Positions 1 to 8,050 of a stretch of DNA of 64,000 nucleotides are shown one piece after another. Made by a program: the position numbers and the translations under genes. The stretch's first letter is position 1. Each line of letters starts with the position of its first letter. The notes under the pieces are model-generated. The model searched no databases and had not been told where the DNA came from. It saw nothing but the letters and a program-made list of their open reading frames with translations. Location: contig CAZUUA010000008.1 of assembly GCA_964623635.1 (NCBI GenBank), forward strand, positions 1-64,000, in the 5' to 3' direction. This DNA is from UMGS1696 sp964623635 (lineage in GTDB: Bacteria; Bacillota; Clostridia; Oscillospirales; CAG-272).

Positions 1-295
1 GCTTCGGATTGGTCAGCACCGGCGTAAAGTCGATCATGGCACCAATACCGATAAATAGGATCAGTGGGAACAGCTCGTTGGAAATACCTGCGTTGAACAA
101 GGTCGTCAGGGCACCGTGCTCACCGATGGCTCCGGAAAGCGGCAGGTTCACCAGGATCGTCCCAAAGCCAATGGGCAAAAGCAGGGTCGGCTCCATGTCC
201 TTGGCGATAGCTAAATAGATCAGCAGTCCGCCGATGGCCCACATGACCAGATATCTCCAGTCCATGTTAAATAGATTTTGATACAAAATTTCCAT
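1..295 (-). CDS. Na+-translocating decarboxylase beta subunit, N-terminal part
   Basis: The first 98 residues of an integral membrane protein that runs off the left edge of the window. After a short amphipathic start there are hydrophobic segments and the family motif IGIGAMIDFTPVLTNPK, which matches the start of the OadB/GcdB/MmdB family, the membrane subunit that couples decarboxylation of oxaloacetate, glutaconyl-CoA or methylmalonyl-CoA to Na+ export. Which substrate cannot be told, because the alpha subunit is not in the window. The ATG at 295 is the only good in-frame start; an AAAGGA lies further upstream than usual (about 18 bases), so initiation may be weak or the spacing folded. Confidence 0.85.
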   Translation of the reverse strand, partial: MEILYQNLFNMDWRYLVMWAIGGLLIYLAIAKDMEPTLLLPIGFGTILVNLPLSGAIGEHGALTTLFNAGISNELFPLILFIGIGAMIDFTPVLTNPK

Positions 296-543
296 GATGC
301 GTGAATATTTTGTTCCTTTCTACATTTTTTGCACCGTTCGCCATTTTCGGCAAATACAGCGCTTATTTTACCAGTTTATATCATACCACGAATCGCCTCT
401 CTGTTTGTGAACGCATTGTGAATATTTTGGCGATTTCATAAAGTTTTTTTCAATTTCATGAAATAACCCTGCTGCCATACACACAACGGTGCAGGACCAT
501 GCCCGGCTTCCGGCGTAGCTCTGCCGGTTTCGGAAAACACCCC
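296..543. other. Gene-free stretch before the 6S RNA promoter
   Basis: No convincing reading frame. It should hold the promoter of the leftward decarboxylase gene, but the -10-like hexamers on the minus strand near 370-390 lack a well-spaced -35, so I do not mark one. Confidence 0.5.
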
Positions 544-572
544 TTGCATTCTCTCCGTATGTGTGGTATAAT
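544..572 (+). promoter_or_regulatory. Sigma-A promoter of the probable 6S RNA
   Basis: TTGCAT at 544-549 and a perfect TATAAT at 567-572, separated by exactly 17 bases. The predicted transcript start near 579 is just ahead of the long stem of the RNA described next. Confidence 0.8.
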
Positions 573-578
573 AGTATC

Positions 579-775
579 GACAAAAATCTTCAGGCGCCAC
601 CGCACAATTCTGATGATGCAGATGCGTCGGCAGATTTTTCGTCAGACAAAACAAATTCACCGCAGGCTTACACTCGTAAGGCAAGGTGGATTTGTGAAGT
701 ATGACGGGAAAGATGCAAGCAGATGTGCCATCAAGGCGTTAGCCGTGAATTGTGCGGTGGTGCCTTCATATTCTT
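579..775 (+). ncRNA. ssrS: Probable 6S RNA
   Basis: A transcript of about 190 bases is predicted from the promoter at 544-572. Its ends form an 18-bp stem, 593-610 with 747-764, broken only by one G-U pair. Inside lies a large open bubble, with a small GGC-GTTA-GCC hairpin on its 3' side (735-744), then an inner stem (648-660 with 684-694 region, about 11 bp) capped by a hairpin around 663-682. A closing stem, a central bubble and a long apical arm are the architecture of 6S RNA, which mimics an open promoter and binds the housekeeping RNA polymerase. The call rests on structure, size and promoter, not on a database match. The alternative is a structured leader of the downstream epimerase operon. 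Confidence 0.68.
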
Positions 776-797
776 AGGATACAGCGGAGGGCTCACC

Positions 798-1466
798 ATG
801 CAGCAACAAAAGATCGCACCGTCTATGATGTGCGCCGATTATCGCTCCTTTGGGGCATTGTTGGAAACCTTTGAAAAACAGAATATCGAATACCTGCACA
901 TCGATGTGATGGACGGCGTGTTTGTGAAAAATTTCACCTTGGGTACGGACTTCTGCCGCAGACTTCGGGATATGACAAGCACTCCCCTGGACATCCACCT
1001 GATGATCACCGAGCCTGAATGGAAGATCGACTGGTTCGCACCAAGACCCGGTGAGTACGTGTCCGTCCACGTGGAAGCCACCGAGCACCTGCAGCGTGCC
1101 CTTGCCAAAATCAAGGACTACGGTGCAAAGCCCATGGCCGCTCTCAATCCGGCGACCCCTTTGTCGGTGCTGGACTACGTACTGGACGACATCGATGCAG
1201 TGCTGCTCATGACCGTCAACCCCGGTTTCGCTGGGCAGAAGCTCATTCCCCAGACTCTGCAGAAGATCACCGACTGCCGGAAGTATCTGGATGAACGGGG
1301 ATACACAAATGTAGAAATTGAAGTAGACGGCAACGTCAGCTTCGTGAATGCGGAAAAAATGGCAAAGGCTGGCGCCAATATCTACGTGGCAGGCTCGTCC
1401 AGCGTGTTCTGCGGCGACGATATCGCTGCCAACATCCAAAAGCTGCGTGATGTGATCGGAGGTTAA
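798..1466 (+). CDS. Ribulose-phosphate 3-epimerase family protein
   Basis: A 222-residue TIM-barrel protein of the Rpe family, which interconverts ketopentose or ketohexose phosphates at C3. The metal ligands expected for the family are all present: His34 and Asp36 (YLHIDVMDG), His67 (DIHLM) and Asp177 (IEVDGNVS), together with the phosphate-binding MTVNPGFAGQ loop. The ATG at 798 is chosen because GGAGG sits at 786-790; an upstream in-frame extension would begin inside the 6S-like RNA. It ends 4 bases before the glycerol-1-phosphate dehydrogenase gene, so the two are probably co-translated. The IEVDG and HLM variants suggest a specialised epimerase (for example for allulose-6-phosphate) rather than the pentose phosphate enzyme, but this is inference. 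Confidence 0.88.
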   Translation: MQQQKIAPSMMCADYRSFGALLETFEKQNIEYLHIDVMDGVFVKNFTLGTDFCRRLRDMTSTPLDIHLMITEPEWKIDWFAPRPGEYVSVHVEATEHLQRALAKIKDYGAKPMAALNPATPLSVLDYVLDDIDAVLLMTVNPGFAGQKLIPQTLQKITDCRKYLDERGYTNVEIEVDGNVSFVNAEKMAKAGANIYVAGSSSVFCGDDIAANIQKLRDVIGG

Positions 1467-1470
1467 CGAT

Positions 1471-2805
1471 ATGGAATATACCCGTGCATGGCTCATGGCA
1501 AACGATGGCTTTCTCTGTGACTGTGGCAAACACCACTATGGCAAGCTGAAAGACTGCATCATCGGCGAAAACGCACTTGGCAAGATCCCGGATATGGTAC
1601 AAAAGTACGGCGGTACCCATCCGTTTGTGCTGTGCGACAGAGACACCTACGCCGCTGCCGGAAAAGCCGTATGCGAAATTTTAGACAATGCAGGCATCCC
1701 CTATACGCTCCACGTGATCGCACGGAAGAAGCCGGCACCGGACGAACGGATCGTGGGCGAAGCAGTCATGTTCTGTACCGACGACTGCGACATGGTCATC
1801 TCCGTTGGCGGCGGCGTCATCAACGATACCGGAAAAATCGTGGCAAATCTGAAGCACTGCGTGGATATGTACGTGGCGACCGCACCTTCCATGGATGGCT
1901 ATGCTTCGGCCTCTTCTTCCATGGAACGGGAAGGCCTAAAGGTGTCCCTGAACTCCAAATGTCCGGATATTGTGATCGGTGACGCAGATGTGCTCTCCCA
2001 TGCACCCACCCATATGATCCGCTCCGGCATCGGCGACATGGTGGCAAAATATGTGTCCATCGTGGAATGGCAGATCGCTGCACTGCTGGTAGGAGAATAT
2101 TACTGTCCCACGGTGGCAAAGATCGTGAAGGAATCGCTGGGGGTCTGCGTGGACAATGCCAAGGCCGCTGTGGCCGGGGACAAGGATGCAGTGTGCCGGC
2201 TGGCCGAAGGACTGGTGCTGTCCGGTCTGGCTATGAACTATGCTGGCATTTCCCGTCCGGCTTCCGGCATGGAGCACTATATCTCCCACATTCTGGATAT
2301 GCGTTCCCTGGCCTTTGGCGCACCGGCAGATCTGCATGGTATCCAGTGCGGTATCGGTACGCTTTTGACCCTGGAAGCCTATGAACAGCTTGCCAAGTGC
2401 ACACCCGACCGAGAAAAGGCTCTGGCGTATGTCCGACACTTCGCCCTGGACGACTGGTTTGCACATCTGCGGACGCTGCTGGGCAACGGTGCCGAAGCCA
2501 TGATCGCCGGTGAAAAAAAGGAAAAGAAATACGACGTCGCCAAGCATGCGGCACGGCTGGACAAGATCCTTGCAAACTGGGATCAGATCCTGCAGATCAC
2601 AGCCGAGCTGCCCAAAGCGGAAGAGCTTCGTGCCTTCTTTGTCTCCATCGGCCATCCGGTCTCCGGTCTGGAGCTGGGTCTGACGGAAACCGATATGCGG
2701 GAGGCGTTTCTGGCTGCCAAGGATATCCGGGACAAATATGTGTTAGGTCGACTGCTGTGGGATCTGGGCGAACTGGAAACGGTGGCCGACACACTGCATT
2801 GGTAA
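1471..2805 (+). CDS. sn-glycerol-1-phosphate dehydrogenase family protein (AraM/EgsA-like)
   Basis: A 444-residue member of the iron/zinc dehydrogenase fold, closest in features to EgsA/AraM, which reduces dihydroxyacetone phosphate to sn-glycerol-1-phosphate with NAD(P)H. The nucleotide-binding motif SVGGGVINDTGK lies near residues 110-122, followed by the TAPSMDGYASASSSM segment typical of this group, and metal-ligand candidates in ADLHGIQCG near residue 290. It is somewhat longer than Bacillus AraM. A ribosome site GGAGG overlaps the end of the upstream epimerase gene, showing translational coupling. In Firmicutes the product can feed archaeal-type ether lipid precursors through PcrB; no PcrB is seen here, so the metabolic sink is open. 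Confidence 0.85.
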   Translation: MEYTRAWLMANDGFLCDCGKHHYGKLKDCIIGENALGKIPDMVQKYGGTHPFVLCDRDTYAAAGKAVCEILDNAGIPYTLHVIARKKPAPDERIVGEAVMFCTDDCDMVISVGGGVINDTGKIVANLKHCVDMYVATAPSMDGYASASSSMEREGLKVSLNSKCPDIVIGDADVLSHAPTHMIRSGIGDMVAKYVSIVEWQIAALLVGEYYCPTVAKIVKESLGVCVDNAKAAVAGDKDAVCRLAEGLVLSGLAMNYAGISRPASGMEHYISHILDMRSLAFGAPADLHGIQCGIGTLLTLEAYEQLAKCTPDREKALAYVRHFALDDWFAHLRTLLGNGAEAMIAGEKKEKKYDVAKHAARLDKILANWDQILQITAELPKAEELRAFFVSIGHPVSGLELGLTETDMREAFLAAKDIRDKYVLGRLLWDLGELETVADTLHW

Positions 2806-2841
2806 TGACATAAAAGCGTTTGCATAAAGGAGGGTCGTGGT

Positions 2842-3714
2842 ATGAAGAAAAAGCTGCACTTAACGGAAGCGGAGATCGCAGAGACGCTGCTTGCACTTTT
2901 TGACGCTGATACCTACCGGGGTGCGCCGTTTTCCCTGCCCGGTGAGAGCCAGATCGGTCTTATGGATCTGCCCTTGTCGGCACCGACTGCGTACGGCAAC
3001 CTGTCCTGTACTCTTCCGACCGCTCTGTCCCTGCAGCAAAGGACCGGTATTGTCCCCAAGGGCAGTGCGGCTAAACGTGCCTGGGACAACGCCATCGAAA
3101 ACCGGTGGTTCTCCTTGGTCTGTGGCAAAACGGATCCGGTTGCGGCGGCGGCAAAGGCGATGCTGACCCTGATGCAGCAAAAGCAGATCCATCGGTTTGT
3201 GGTGCTGGTCCGTGGCATGGTCGAACGAGATGCGACGTCCCTGTCCTTGCCAGTCTATCTGGACAGGATACCTCTACCCACGGGAAAGCCTACGGTGCAG
3301 GTGTTTTCGCCGGAGGAAAGTGATCGAGCCGAAGAAGGGCTGTCCATGCTGCGCCGGTATGTGTGCGAGCCTATGCCACAGATCCTGCTGATGAATCGGG
3401 AATACTACAACCGACCGGGCAATCTGCTGTTGCGTCCCATGCGACAGCTGGATGGACTCTCTCCCGTGACACTGCTGCAAATGGCACACCCTGTGGTGAT
3501 CACCATAGGGGAAACTGCCGATGCCCTTTGTTCCCTGCTGCGAAGCAGTACCCTGTTGCAGCCGCTGTGTGCCCTGTCCTTTGTGACAAGCCCGGATACC
3601 ACCGGCACGACCCTGCCGATCTGCAAGCCGGGTATGCTGTCGGACAAGCCAGACCAATCGCAGCAGCCGCAACAGCAACAGTTGCCGGAGGGACCGGAAC
3701 AAATGCAAATGTGA
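2842..3714 (+). CDS. Unknown protein, third gene of the epimerase operon
   Basis: A 290-residue protein preceded by a clear AAGGAGGG site, 36 bases after the glycerol-1-phosphate dehydrogenase gene and on the same strand, ending at a strong terminator. I do not recognise a family. No signal peptide or membrane segment is seen. The central part (FSLVCGKTDPVAAAAKAML, then RFVVLVRGMVERDA) looks like a folded alpha/beta domain, and the last 25 residues are low-complexity Gln/Pro (QSQQPQQQQLPEGPEQ). Position suggests a role linked to the two upstream sugar-phosphate enzymes, but nothing in the sequence shows what it does. Confidence 0.7.
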   Translation: MKKKLHLTEAEIAETLLALFDADTYRGAPFSLPGESQIGLMDLPLSAPTAYGNLSCTLPTALSLQQRTGIVPKGSAAKRAWDNAIENRWFSLVCGKTDPVAAAAKAMLTLMQQKQIHRFVVLVRGMVERDATSLSLPVYLDRIPLPTGKPTVQVFSPEESDRAEEGLSMLRRYVCEPMPQILLMNREYYNRPGNLLLRPMRQLDGLSPVTLLQMAHPVVITIGETADALCSLLRSSTLLQPLCALSFVTSPDTTGTTLPICKPGMLSDKPDQSQQPQQQQLPEGPEQMQM

Positions 3715-3719
3715 ACGAT

Positions 3720-3778
3720 AAAAAGGATGCCTTTTGTGACAGATACCCCATGGGTCGATCACAAATGACATCCTTTTT
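3720..3778. terminator. Bidirectional terminator
   Basis: Arms AAAAAGGATG...TTTTGTGA and TCACAAATGACATCCTTTTT face each other with A and T runs on the two outer sides. It serves the rightward gene ending at 3714 and the leftward gene ending at 3806. Confidence 0.8.
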
Positions 3779-3805
3779 CTATGCTGTTTTTGTCGGAATG
3801 CTATC

Positions 3806-5938
3806 TTACAGGGCAGGCATGAGCGCCACGAATACGCCCTCGCCGCAGTCTATGGTGCAGGAGACAAAACCGTCTGTATCCATGGACAGCGGTGTTGCCT
3901 TTCCCTTTTGCCAAAGAACAGCGTTGTACCCCTTTGCCAGCCGGAACCGGGCAGTGATAGGCAACGCTTCTTTTCCCGGATCGGTCAGGTTGAGGGCGGT
4001 AAAGCCATAGCCATTGTTATCCTTTTTCCGGAAAGCACCGATGAGCAGGGGCGTGTCGCAGTCGATATCCTGCAGCGGCGCAAAGTCCGTGTACTGGTTC
4101 TCGAACCGGGCAAAATCGCCGGCTTCTTCTCCACGATGGGTGAAGGCACCCAGGTTTTCGTACCGAACGAAGGTGTCCTCCATGGCGGCAAGCTCTCGGT
4201 TGATCTCACCGGCAGCATACCAGCGGCTGGTCTTGCTGTTGTCCCGGTCGATCAGGGCAGGCAGGAACACCTCGGCGCTGGAATCCGGTGTACGGTATGT
4301 GAAGTATTCGATGTTCGTGGCACCAAAGGACAGCACGCACCAGGCCTGCCAACGCATCTCGGCACCACTGGGTGTGCGCTTACCATGGTGGAAGCTGACA
4401 GACTGGATGTACACCGCAAAGGGAATACCGGCTTTTCTACAGGGTGTGGCGAATTTATCTAAGTTGTCAAAGTAATAGGCACCAATGCCGTCCCGATCCA
4501 TGGGGTACACGTCCACGGAAAGGTAGGCCGGCTGAACGGTAGCAAGGAAATCCTGTACGTGGGTGCGATAGTCGGGGCTGCCGAGCTGTTCGGCGTTGGC
4601 ATAGATCGGGAACAGGTTGATAAACGCCACCTTCCCCGGCGCCTTGGCGGTATAGTCGGCGTACATTTCGGCAAGCTCCCCGAAGCGGCTGCTGTTTGGC
4701 TCATCGCACAGCATATGTCCCCAGGTGACCGGCGAGAACACGTAGTCGTCCATCTCTCCGGTGTAGCTGCCCAGCCGAAGCTTGCCGTCGTACCACAGAG
4801 CCTGCAGACCATATTTTTCCATCCAGGTCAGGTAATTCTGCAGCATCTCTTCTCCATCGGGACGGCACAGGATCACCAGGGTAAAGCCTGCTTCTGCCAC
4901 CTCGGCAAACTGTCTTTCGCTGGTCATAGGCACCGCAGAGATCATCCACGCCGCACGCTGGATCCGTTTTTCCTTCGGCGGCACCGGTACTGCATCGATG
5001 GGTTCCGGTAGCATATCGGCGCTATCCCGGTCTGCTGCGGTGATGGGCAGTCCGGGAGAGAGCACCGGGAATCCCTGGGAGAAGCAGACCTCTCGGCGGG
5101 ACAGGTACCAGGTCTTGCCCTTGTCCGGAGAACCCTGGTAGTATAAGAATACCTTGCCCGTTGCCGGATCGGGGAAGATATAGGGATGGCCGGATTCGCT
5201 GGCGTTCCAGGCCTGTTCGTTGCCGGGTCCCAGCAGCGGTCGATCGAACATTCTGGTGAAGTGGACGCCATCCGCAGAGGTCGCCACGCCGATCTGCTGG
5301 GGAGAACAGTTGTAGGCGCCGGCGTAGAACAGGTACACCTTGCCCTCATGCACCATAGCGGCCGGGGCTTCGATGCATTTTCCTTCCCAGTCCAGCGTAG
5401 GCTCTAAGATGGTGTCGGCTACGCACTGGGTGAAGTCCTCTCGATGGAAGCCGGAATCCGCCGGTGCTGCTGCCACGCCTAACTTCTGGATCTGCATCTC
5501 GTGATCCCGTGTGGCGAAGTAGAGAAACAGCTTTCCCTCAAACAGGCACACATCCGCATCGATGGCACGACCTACGCACCAATCTTTGGTGGGACGGAAG
5601 ATGGGGTTTGTGGGATCCTTTTCAAAATACAGCCCATCGGGTGAGGTAGCGTGACAGATAGCGTCGGTCTGCCAGTTGCCGTAGGTCTGGTAGAACAGGT
5701 GTACCTTGTCGCCGATCACGATGGCAGCCGGGGCACCGTGTCCGTTTTGTTCCCCTTCACATGGATGATCCAGAGGCAGCAGGGTCTCGTAGGTCCAGTT
5801 TTCGCCGTCCGCAGAGGTGGCGATGCCGATCCGCAGTCGTTTGTCACCGGGGATCATGGCAGAAAAATAGAGGTAATACCGACCGTGGAAGAAGACCACT
5901 GCCGGGTCCTTGGCAAAACGATGGTGGGTAAATAGCAT
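3806..5938 (-). CDS. Two-domain glycoside hydrolase, GH43-like propeller plus TIM-barrel-like domain
   Basis: A 710-residue protein without signal peptide, so cytoplasmic. Residues 1 to about 310 show the repeated blades of a five-bladed beta-propeller as in GH43/GH32-type enzymes: KDPAVVFFHGRYYLYFSA at the start carries the expected base Asp, IDADVCLFEGK a second acid, and CIEAPAAMVHEGKVYLFYAG the candidate Glu. From about residue 330 a second domain resembles a (beta/alpha)8 glycosidase (WGHMLCDEPNS, YLSVDVYPMDR), then a beta-sandwich end. The substrate is unknown. The start is supported by GGAG upstream of the ATG at 5938 and by a promoter at 5977-6005. It is transcribed alone, divergent from the TraX-like gene. 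Confidence 0.75.
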   Translation of the reverse strand: MLFTHHRFAKDPAVVFFHGRYYLYFSAMIPGDKRLRIGIATSADGENWTYETLLPLDHPCEGEQNGHGAPAAIVIGDKVHLFYQTYGNWQTDAICHATSPDGLYFEKDPTNPIFRPTKDWCVGRAIDADVCLFEGKLFLYFATRDHEMQIQKLGVAAAPADSGFHREDFTQCVADTILEPTLDWEGKCIEAPAAMVHEGKVYLFYAGAYNCSPQQIGVATSADGVHFTRMFDRPLLGPGNEQAWNASESGHPYIFPDPATGKVFLYYQGSPDKGKTWYLSRREVCFSQGFPVLSPGLPITAADRDSADMLPEPIDAVPVPPKEKRIQRAAWMISAVPMTSERQFAEVAEAGFTLVILCRPDGEEMLQNYLTWMEKYGLQALWYDGKLRLGSYTGEMDDYVFSPVTWGHMLCDEPNSSRFGELAEMYADYTAKAPGKVAFINLFPIYANAEQLGSPDYRTHVQDFLATVQPAYLSVDVYPMDRDGIGAYYFDNLDKFATPCRKAGIPFAVYIQSVSFHHGKRTPSGAEMRWQAWCVLSFGATNIEYFTYRTPDSSAEVFLPALIDRDNSKTSRWYAAGEINRELAAMEDTFVRYENLGAFTHRGEEAGDFARFENQYTDFAPLQDIDCDTPLLIGAFRKKDNNGYGFTALNLTDPGKEALPITARFRLAKGYNAVLWQKGKATPLSMDTDGFVSCTIDCGEGVFVALMPAL

Positions 5939-5976
5939 GGTTTTACTCCTTTGACCAAAACAAAGTGGATGGTATC

Positions 5977-6005
5977 AGTATACAGCATTTTTAGGGGAAA
6001 GTCAA
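5977..6005 (-). promoter_or_regulatory. Sigma-A promoter of the GH43-like gene
   Basis: Minus strand TTGACT (6000-6005) and TATACT (5977-5982) with a 17-base spacer, about 40 bases ahead of the start codon. Confidence 0.8.
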
Positions 6006-6042
6006 GGGCAGCAGACGAATTTTTCCGTGTAGCCCCAAAATC

Positions 6043-6071
6043 TTGACAGAATCGCAAAAATGCGCTATAAT
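6043..6071 (+). promoter_or_regulatory. Sigma-A promoter of the TraX-like gene
   Basis: Perfect consensus TTGACA (6043-6048) and TATAAT (6066-6071) with a 17-base spacer, about 30 bases before the ATG at 6103. Confidence 0.85.
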
Positions 6072-6102
6072 GGTAGCATCATCATAAAGCGGAGGTTTCT
6101 CC

Positions 6103-6822
6103 ATGTCCGGCTTTCTTCTCAAGCTTCTTGCCGCCATCACCATGCTCATCGACCACGCAGGACTGCTGCTGTTTCCCGGCGTTCGATGGATGCGGGTGGT
6201 GGGACGGATCGCATTTCCCCTGTACGCCTATTCCATCGCCGAGGGCTTTCGATATACCCACGACCGCAAACGATATTTTCTGCAAATATTTCTCTTAGGT
6301 GCTGCCTGTCAGATCGTGTACACCATCGCCGACGGCACCTTGTATTTGGGCATCCTGATCACCTTTTCCCTATCCCTCTGTCTTATGGCTCTGGCACGGG
6401 AAATGTGTGCGACCTGGCAAGGAGACATGACGGCAGTGGGCCAATGGCTGGCTGACCACGGATTTGCCACCGCAGCAAGACGGAGCCTGACCACTGTTGC
6501 TTTCTTTGTCGTCACAGTACTGACCGCACTTTTGACCATGGTGGTGCGTGTGGACTATGGCTTCTGCGGCATTTTGGTACCGTTGGCTGCCTATCTGCCG
6601 GAAAAACCCTTGCACCGGAAACTGGCGTGTGGTGGGATGTTGCTCGTGCTCTCGGCCTATCATTGGATGCTGGGCGACCATGTACAGCTCTGGTGCCTAT
6701 TTGCCATGCTGCCACTCTTTCTCTACAATGGCACACCCGGCAAGCATCGGCTGAAGTGGTTTTTCTACATCTTCTACCCGGCCCACATGGCGATCTTGTA
6801 TCTGCTTTCGCTGGTGTTCTAA
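6103..6822 (+). CDS. TraX family membrane protein
   Basis: A 239-residue polytopic membrane protein. The N-terminus LKLLAAITMLIDHAGLLLFPG and the following RVVGRIAFPLYAYSIAEGFRYT are the hallmark of the TraX family, named for the F-plasmid pilin N-acetylase but common on Firmicute chromosomes with no pilus system. Six to eight hydrophobic stretches follow. There is no conjugation gene in the window, so it is probably an acetylase-like protein of unknown substrate and not a transfer factor. It is monocistronic: its own consensus promoter lies ahead and a strong terminator lies just behind it. Confidence 0.85.
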   Translation: MSGFLLKLLAAITMLIDHAGLLLFPGVRWMRVVGRIAFPLYAYSIAEGFRYTHDRKRYFLQIFLLGAACQIVYTIADGTLYLGILITFSLSLCLMALAREMCATWQGDMTAVGQWLADHGFATAARRSLTTVAFFVVTVLTALLTMVVRVDYGFCGILVPLAAYLPEKPLHRKLACGGMLLVLSAYHWMLGDHVQLWCLFAMLPLFLYNGTPGKHRLKWFFYIFYPAHMAILYLLSLVF

Positions 6823-6834
6823 GACCGACCATAG

Positions 6835-6867
6835 ACCTGTTTTCCTGCCCGGAGACAGGTTTTTTTC
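6835..6867 (+). terminator. Terminator after the TraX-like gene
   Basis: Stem ACCTGT (6835-6840) with ACAGGT (6855-6860) followed by seven T. Confidence 0.75.
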
Positions 6868-6988
6868 TTTTTTTGAAATTTTTTCAGATTTTTTACAATA
6901 GTGCAGACATTTTCCCGGTTTGGTTTGTATAAGAAGTAGATGCTGATCAGACATCGAGCTTGACAATGGTAAGGAGGAAACAGCCCCC

Positions 6989-7323
6989 ATGGAGGATTTT
7001 CAGGCGATATATGCGCGCAATATCGACCGAGTTTACCGACTATGCTATCTGCGGCTGGGCAACCGGGAAGACGCAGAGGATGCGGCGCAAAATGTTTTCA
7101 TCCGCTGGTACCAAAGTACCTTGCGGGAGAACACCACACCCTTTGCGTCTCCGGAACACGAAAAGGCGTACTTTCTGCGAGCCGCCTACAACACTATTAC
7201 GAAGGCTATTCGACCGCTGAGGTGGCAGAGCTGTTAGACCGCAACGAAAGCACCGTCCGTACCCAGATGCAAAAAGGCAGAGAACGGCTGCGGTGTCTAC
7301 TACAAAAGGAGGGGAAACGATGA
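6989..7323 (+). pseudogene. Decayed ECF sigma factor (internal deletion and frameshift)
   Basis: A good AAGGAGG site precedes the ATG at 6989. The first frame encodes sigma region 2 (YARNIDRVYRLCYLRLGNREDAEDAAQNVFIRW, in part) up to about EKAYFLRAA, then stops at about 7237 after a nonsense tail. From about 7160 a second frame continues with a textbook region 4 helix-turn-helix (HYYEGYSTAEVAELLDRNESTVRTQM) and ends at 7323. The roughly 40 residues that normally link region 2 to region 4 are missing and the frame is shifted, which fits one deletion near 7180-7200. No intact product is expected unless the junction is a sequencing error. Its stop overlaps the start of the next broken gene (ATGA), as in a sigma/anti-sigma operon. 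Confidence 0.8.
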
Positions 7324-7902
7324 GCAACGAACAGGATACCATCCACACGCTGTTTGATCCCCTCACTCCCACAACAGAACAGCGAGAACGGATGTGGCAG
7401 AATATCCAGAACCATGTGACAGAACAGAAAGGAGAACCCAAAATGAAACGGACAAAGAGAACACCCATGCGAACGATCGCCGTGGCGGCAGTTGTGGTAC
7501 TGCTGCTCACCGGATGCGTATGTGCGGCAGTGCCGGCGGTACGCAACTACCTCAACACCCTCTTTTTGCAGGAAGACAGCACCGGACGGATCGGTACCGT
7601 ACCCAAAGGCTGGACGGGGATCTATACGGCGGACGACCTGGAGAAGATCCGGGAAGATCTTAGCGGCGGCATTTCCGGGAGAAGCACTGATCGAATGCTG
7701 TCAGGAAAACGGCGTGAAGTACGGGGCCTACCACAACTACGACCTGCGCTCGGACAAAGACTGCGTCTTCGAGGGCTTTGATTTTGACACGATCTGGAAG
7801 ATGGACAAAGACGGTACACCGAAGCTGCGGCTGTTTACCTGGTCCAAGGAGACCGGTGTGACGACGTATAGCAGCCACCTGAGCGGCATGATCCGCAACT
7901 AA
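7320..7902 (+). pseudogene. Decayed membrane partner of the sigma factor (frameshifted)
   Basis: The ATG at 7320 overlaps the sigma factor stop. The first frame gives a cytoplasmic N-terminus of about 50 residues, one transmembrane segment (TIAVAAVVVLLLTGCVCAAVP) and an outside part reaching KGWTGIYTADDLEKIREDLSGG, then loses frame near 7660-7680 and runs to a stop at 7781. The sense continues in another frame with GEALIECCQENGVKYGAYH to a stop at 7902. Topology and position fit the anti-sigma or sigma-sensor proteins that follow ECF genes in Clostridia. As in the upstream gene, a short deletion seems to have fused distant segments. Confidence 0.72.
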
Positions 7903-7913
7903 AAATGCAAAAG

Positions 7914-7941
7914 AGCCGGGGCACAAAACCTCGGCTTTTTT
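7914..7941 (+). terminator. Terminator after the decayed sigma locus
   Basis: Stem AGCCGGGG with CCTCGGCT (one G-U pair) followed by a T run. Its survival suggests the locus is recent as a ruin. Confidence 0.75.
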
Positions 7942-7996
7942 GTGTTTGTTTACGTATTGTTCATATTTGATTCATGATATAAATAAAATCATTCTG

Positions 7997-8002
7997 TATA
8001 AT
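7997..8002 (+). promoter_or_regulatory. Possible -10 of the solute-binding lipoprotein gene
   Basis: TATAAT at 7997-8002, about 50 bases before the ATG at 8051. No well-spaced -35 is visible, so an activator may be needed. Confidence 0.3.
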
Positions 8003-8050
8003 GGTAGCAAACAAAAATGTGGTTTTTCCCCATACTTAGGAGGTACACAA

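Noticed and set aside
6103..6822. Evidence for a conjugative element from the TraX-like gene
   Set aside because: TraX-like proteins are common on chromosomes, and no transfer, relaxase or integrase gene is in the window.
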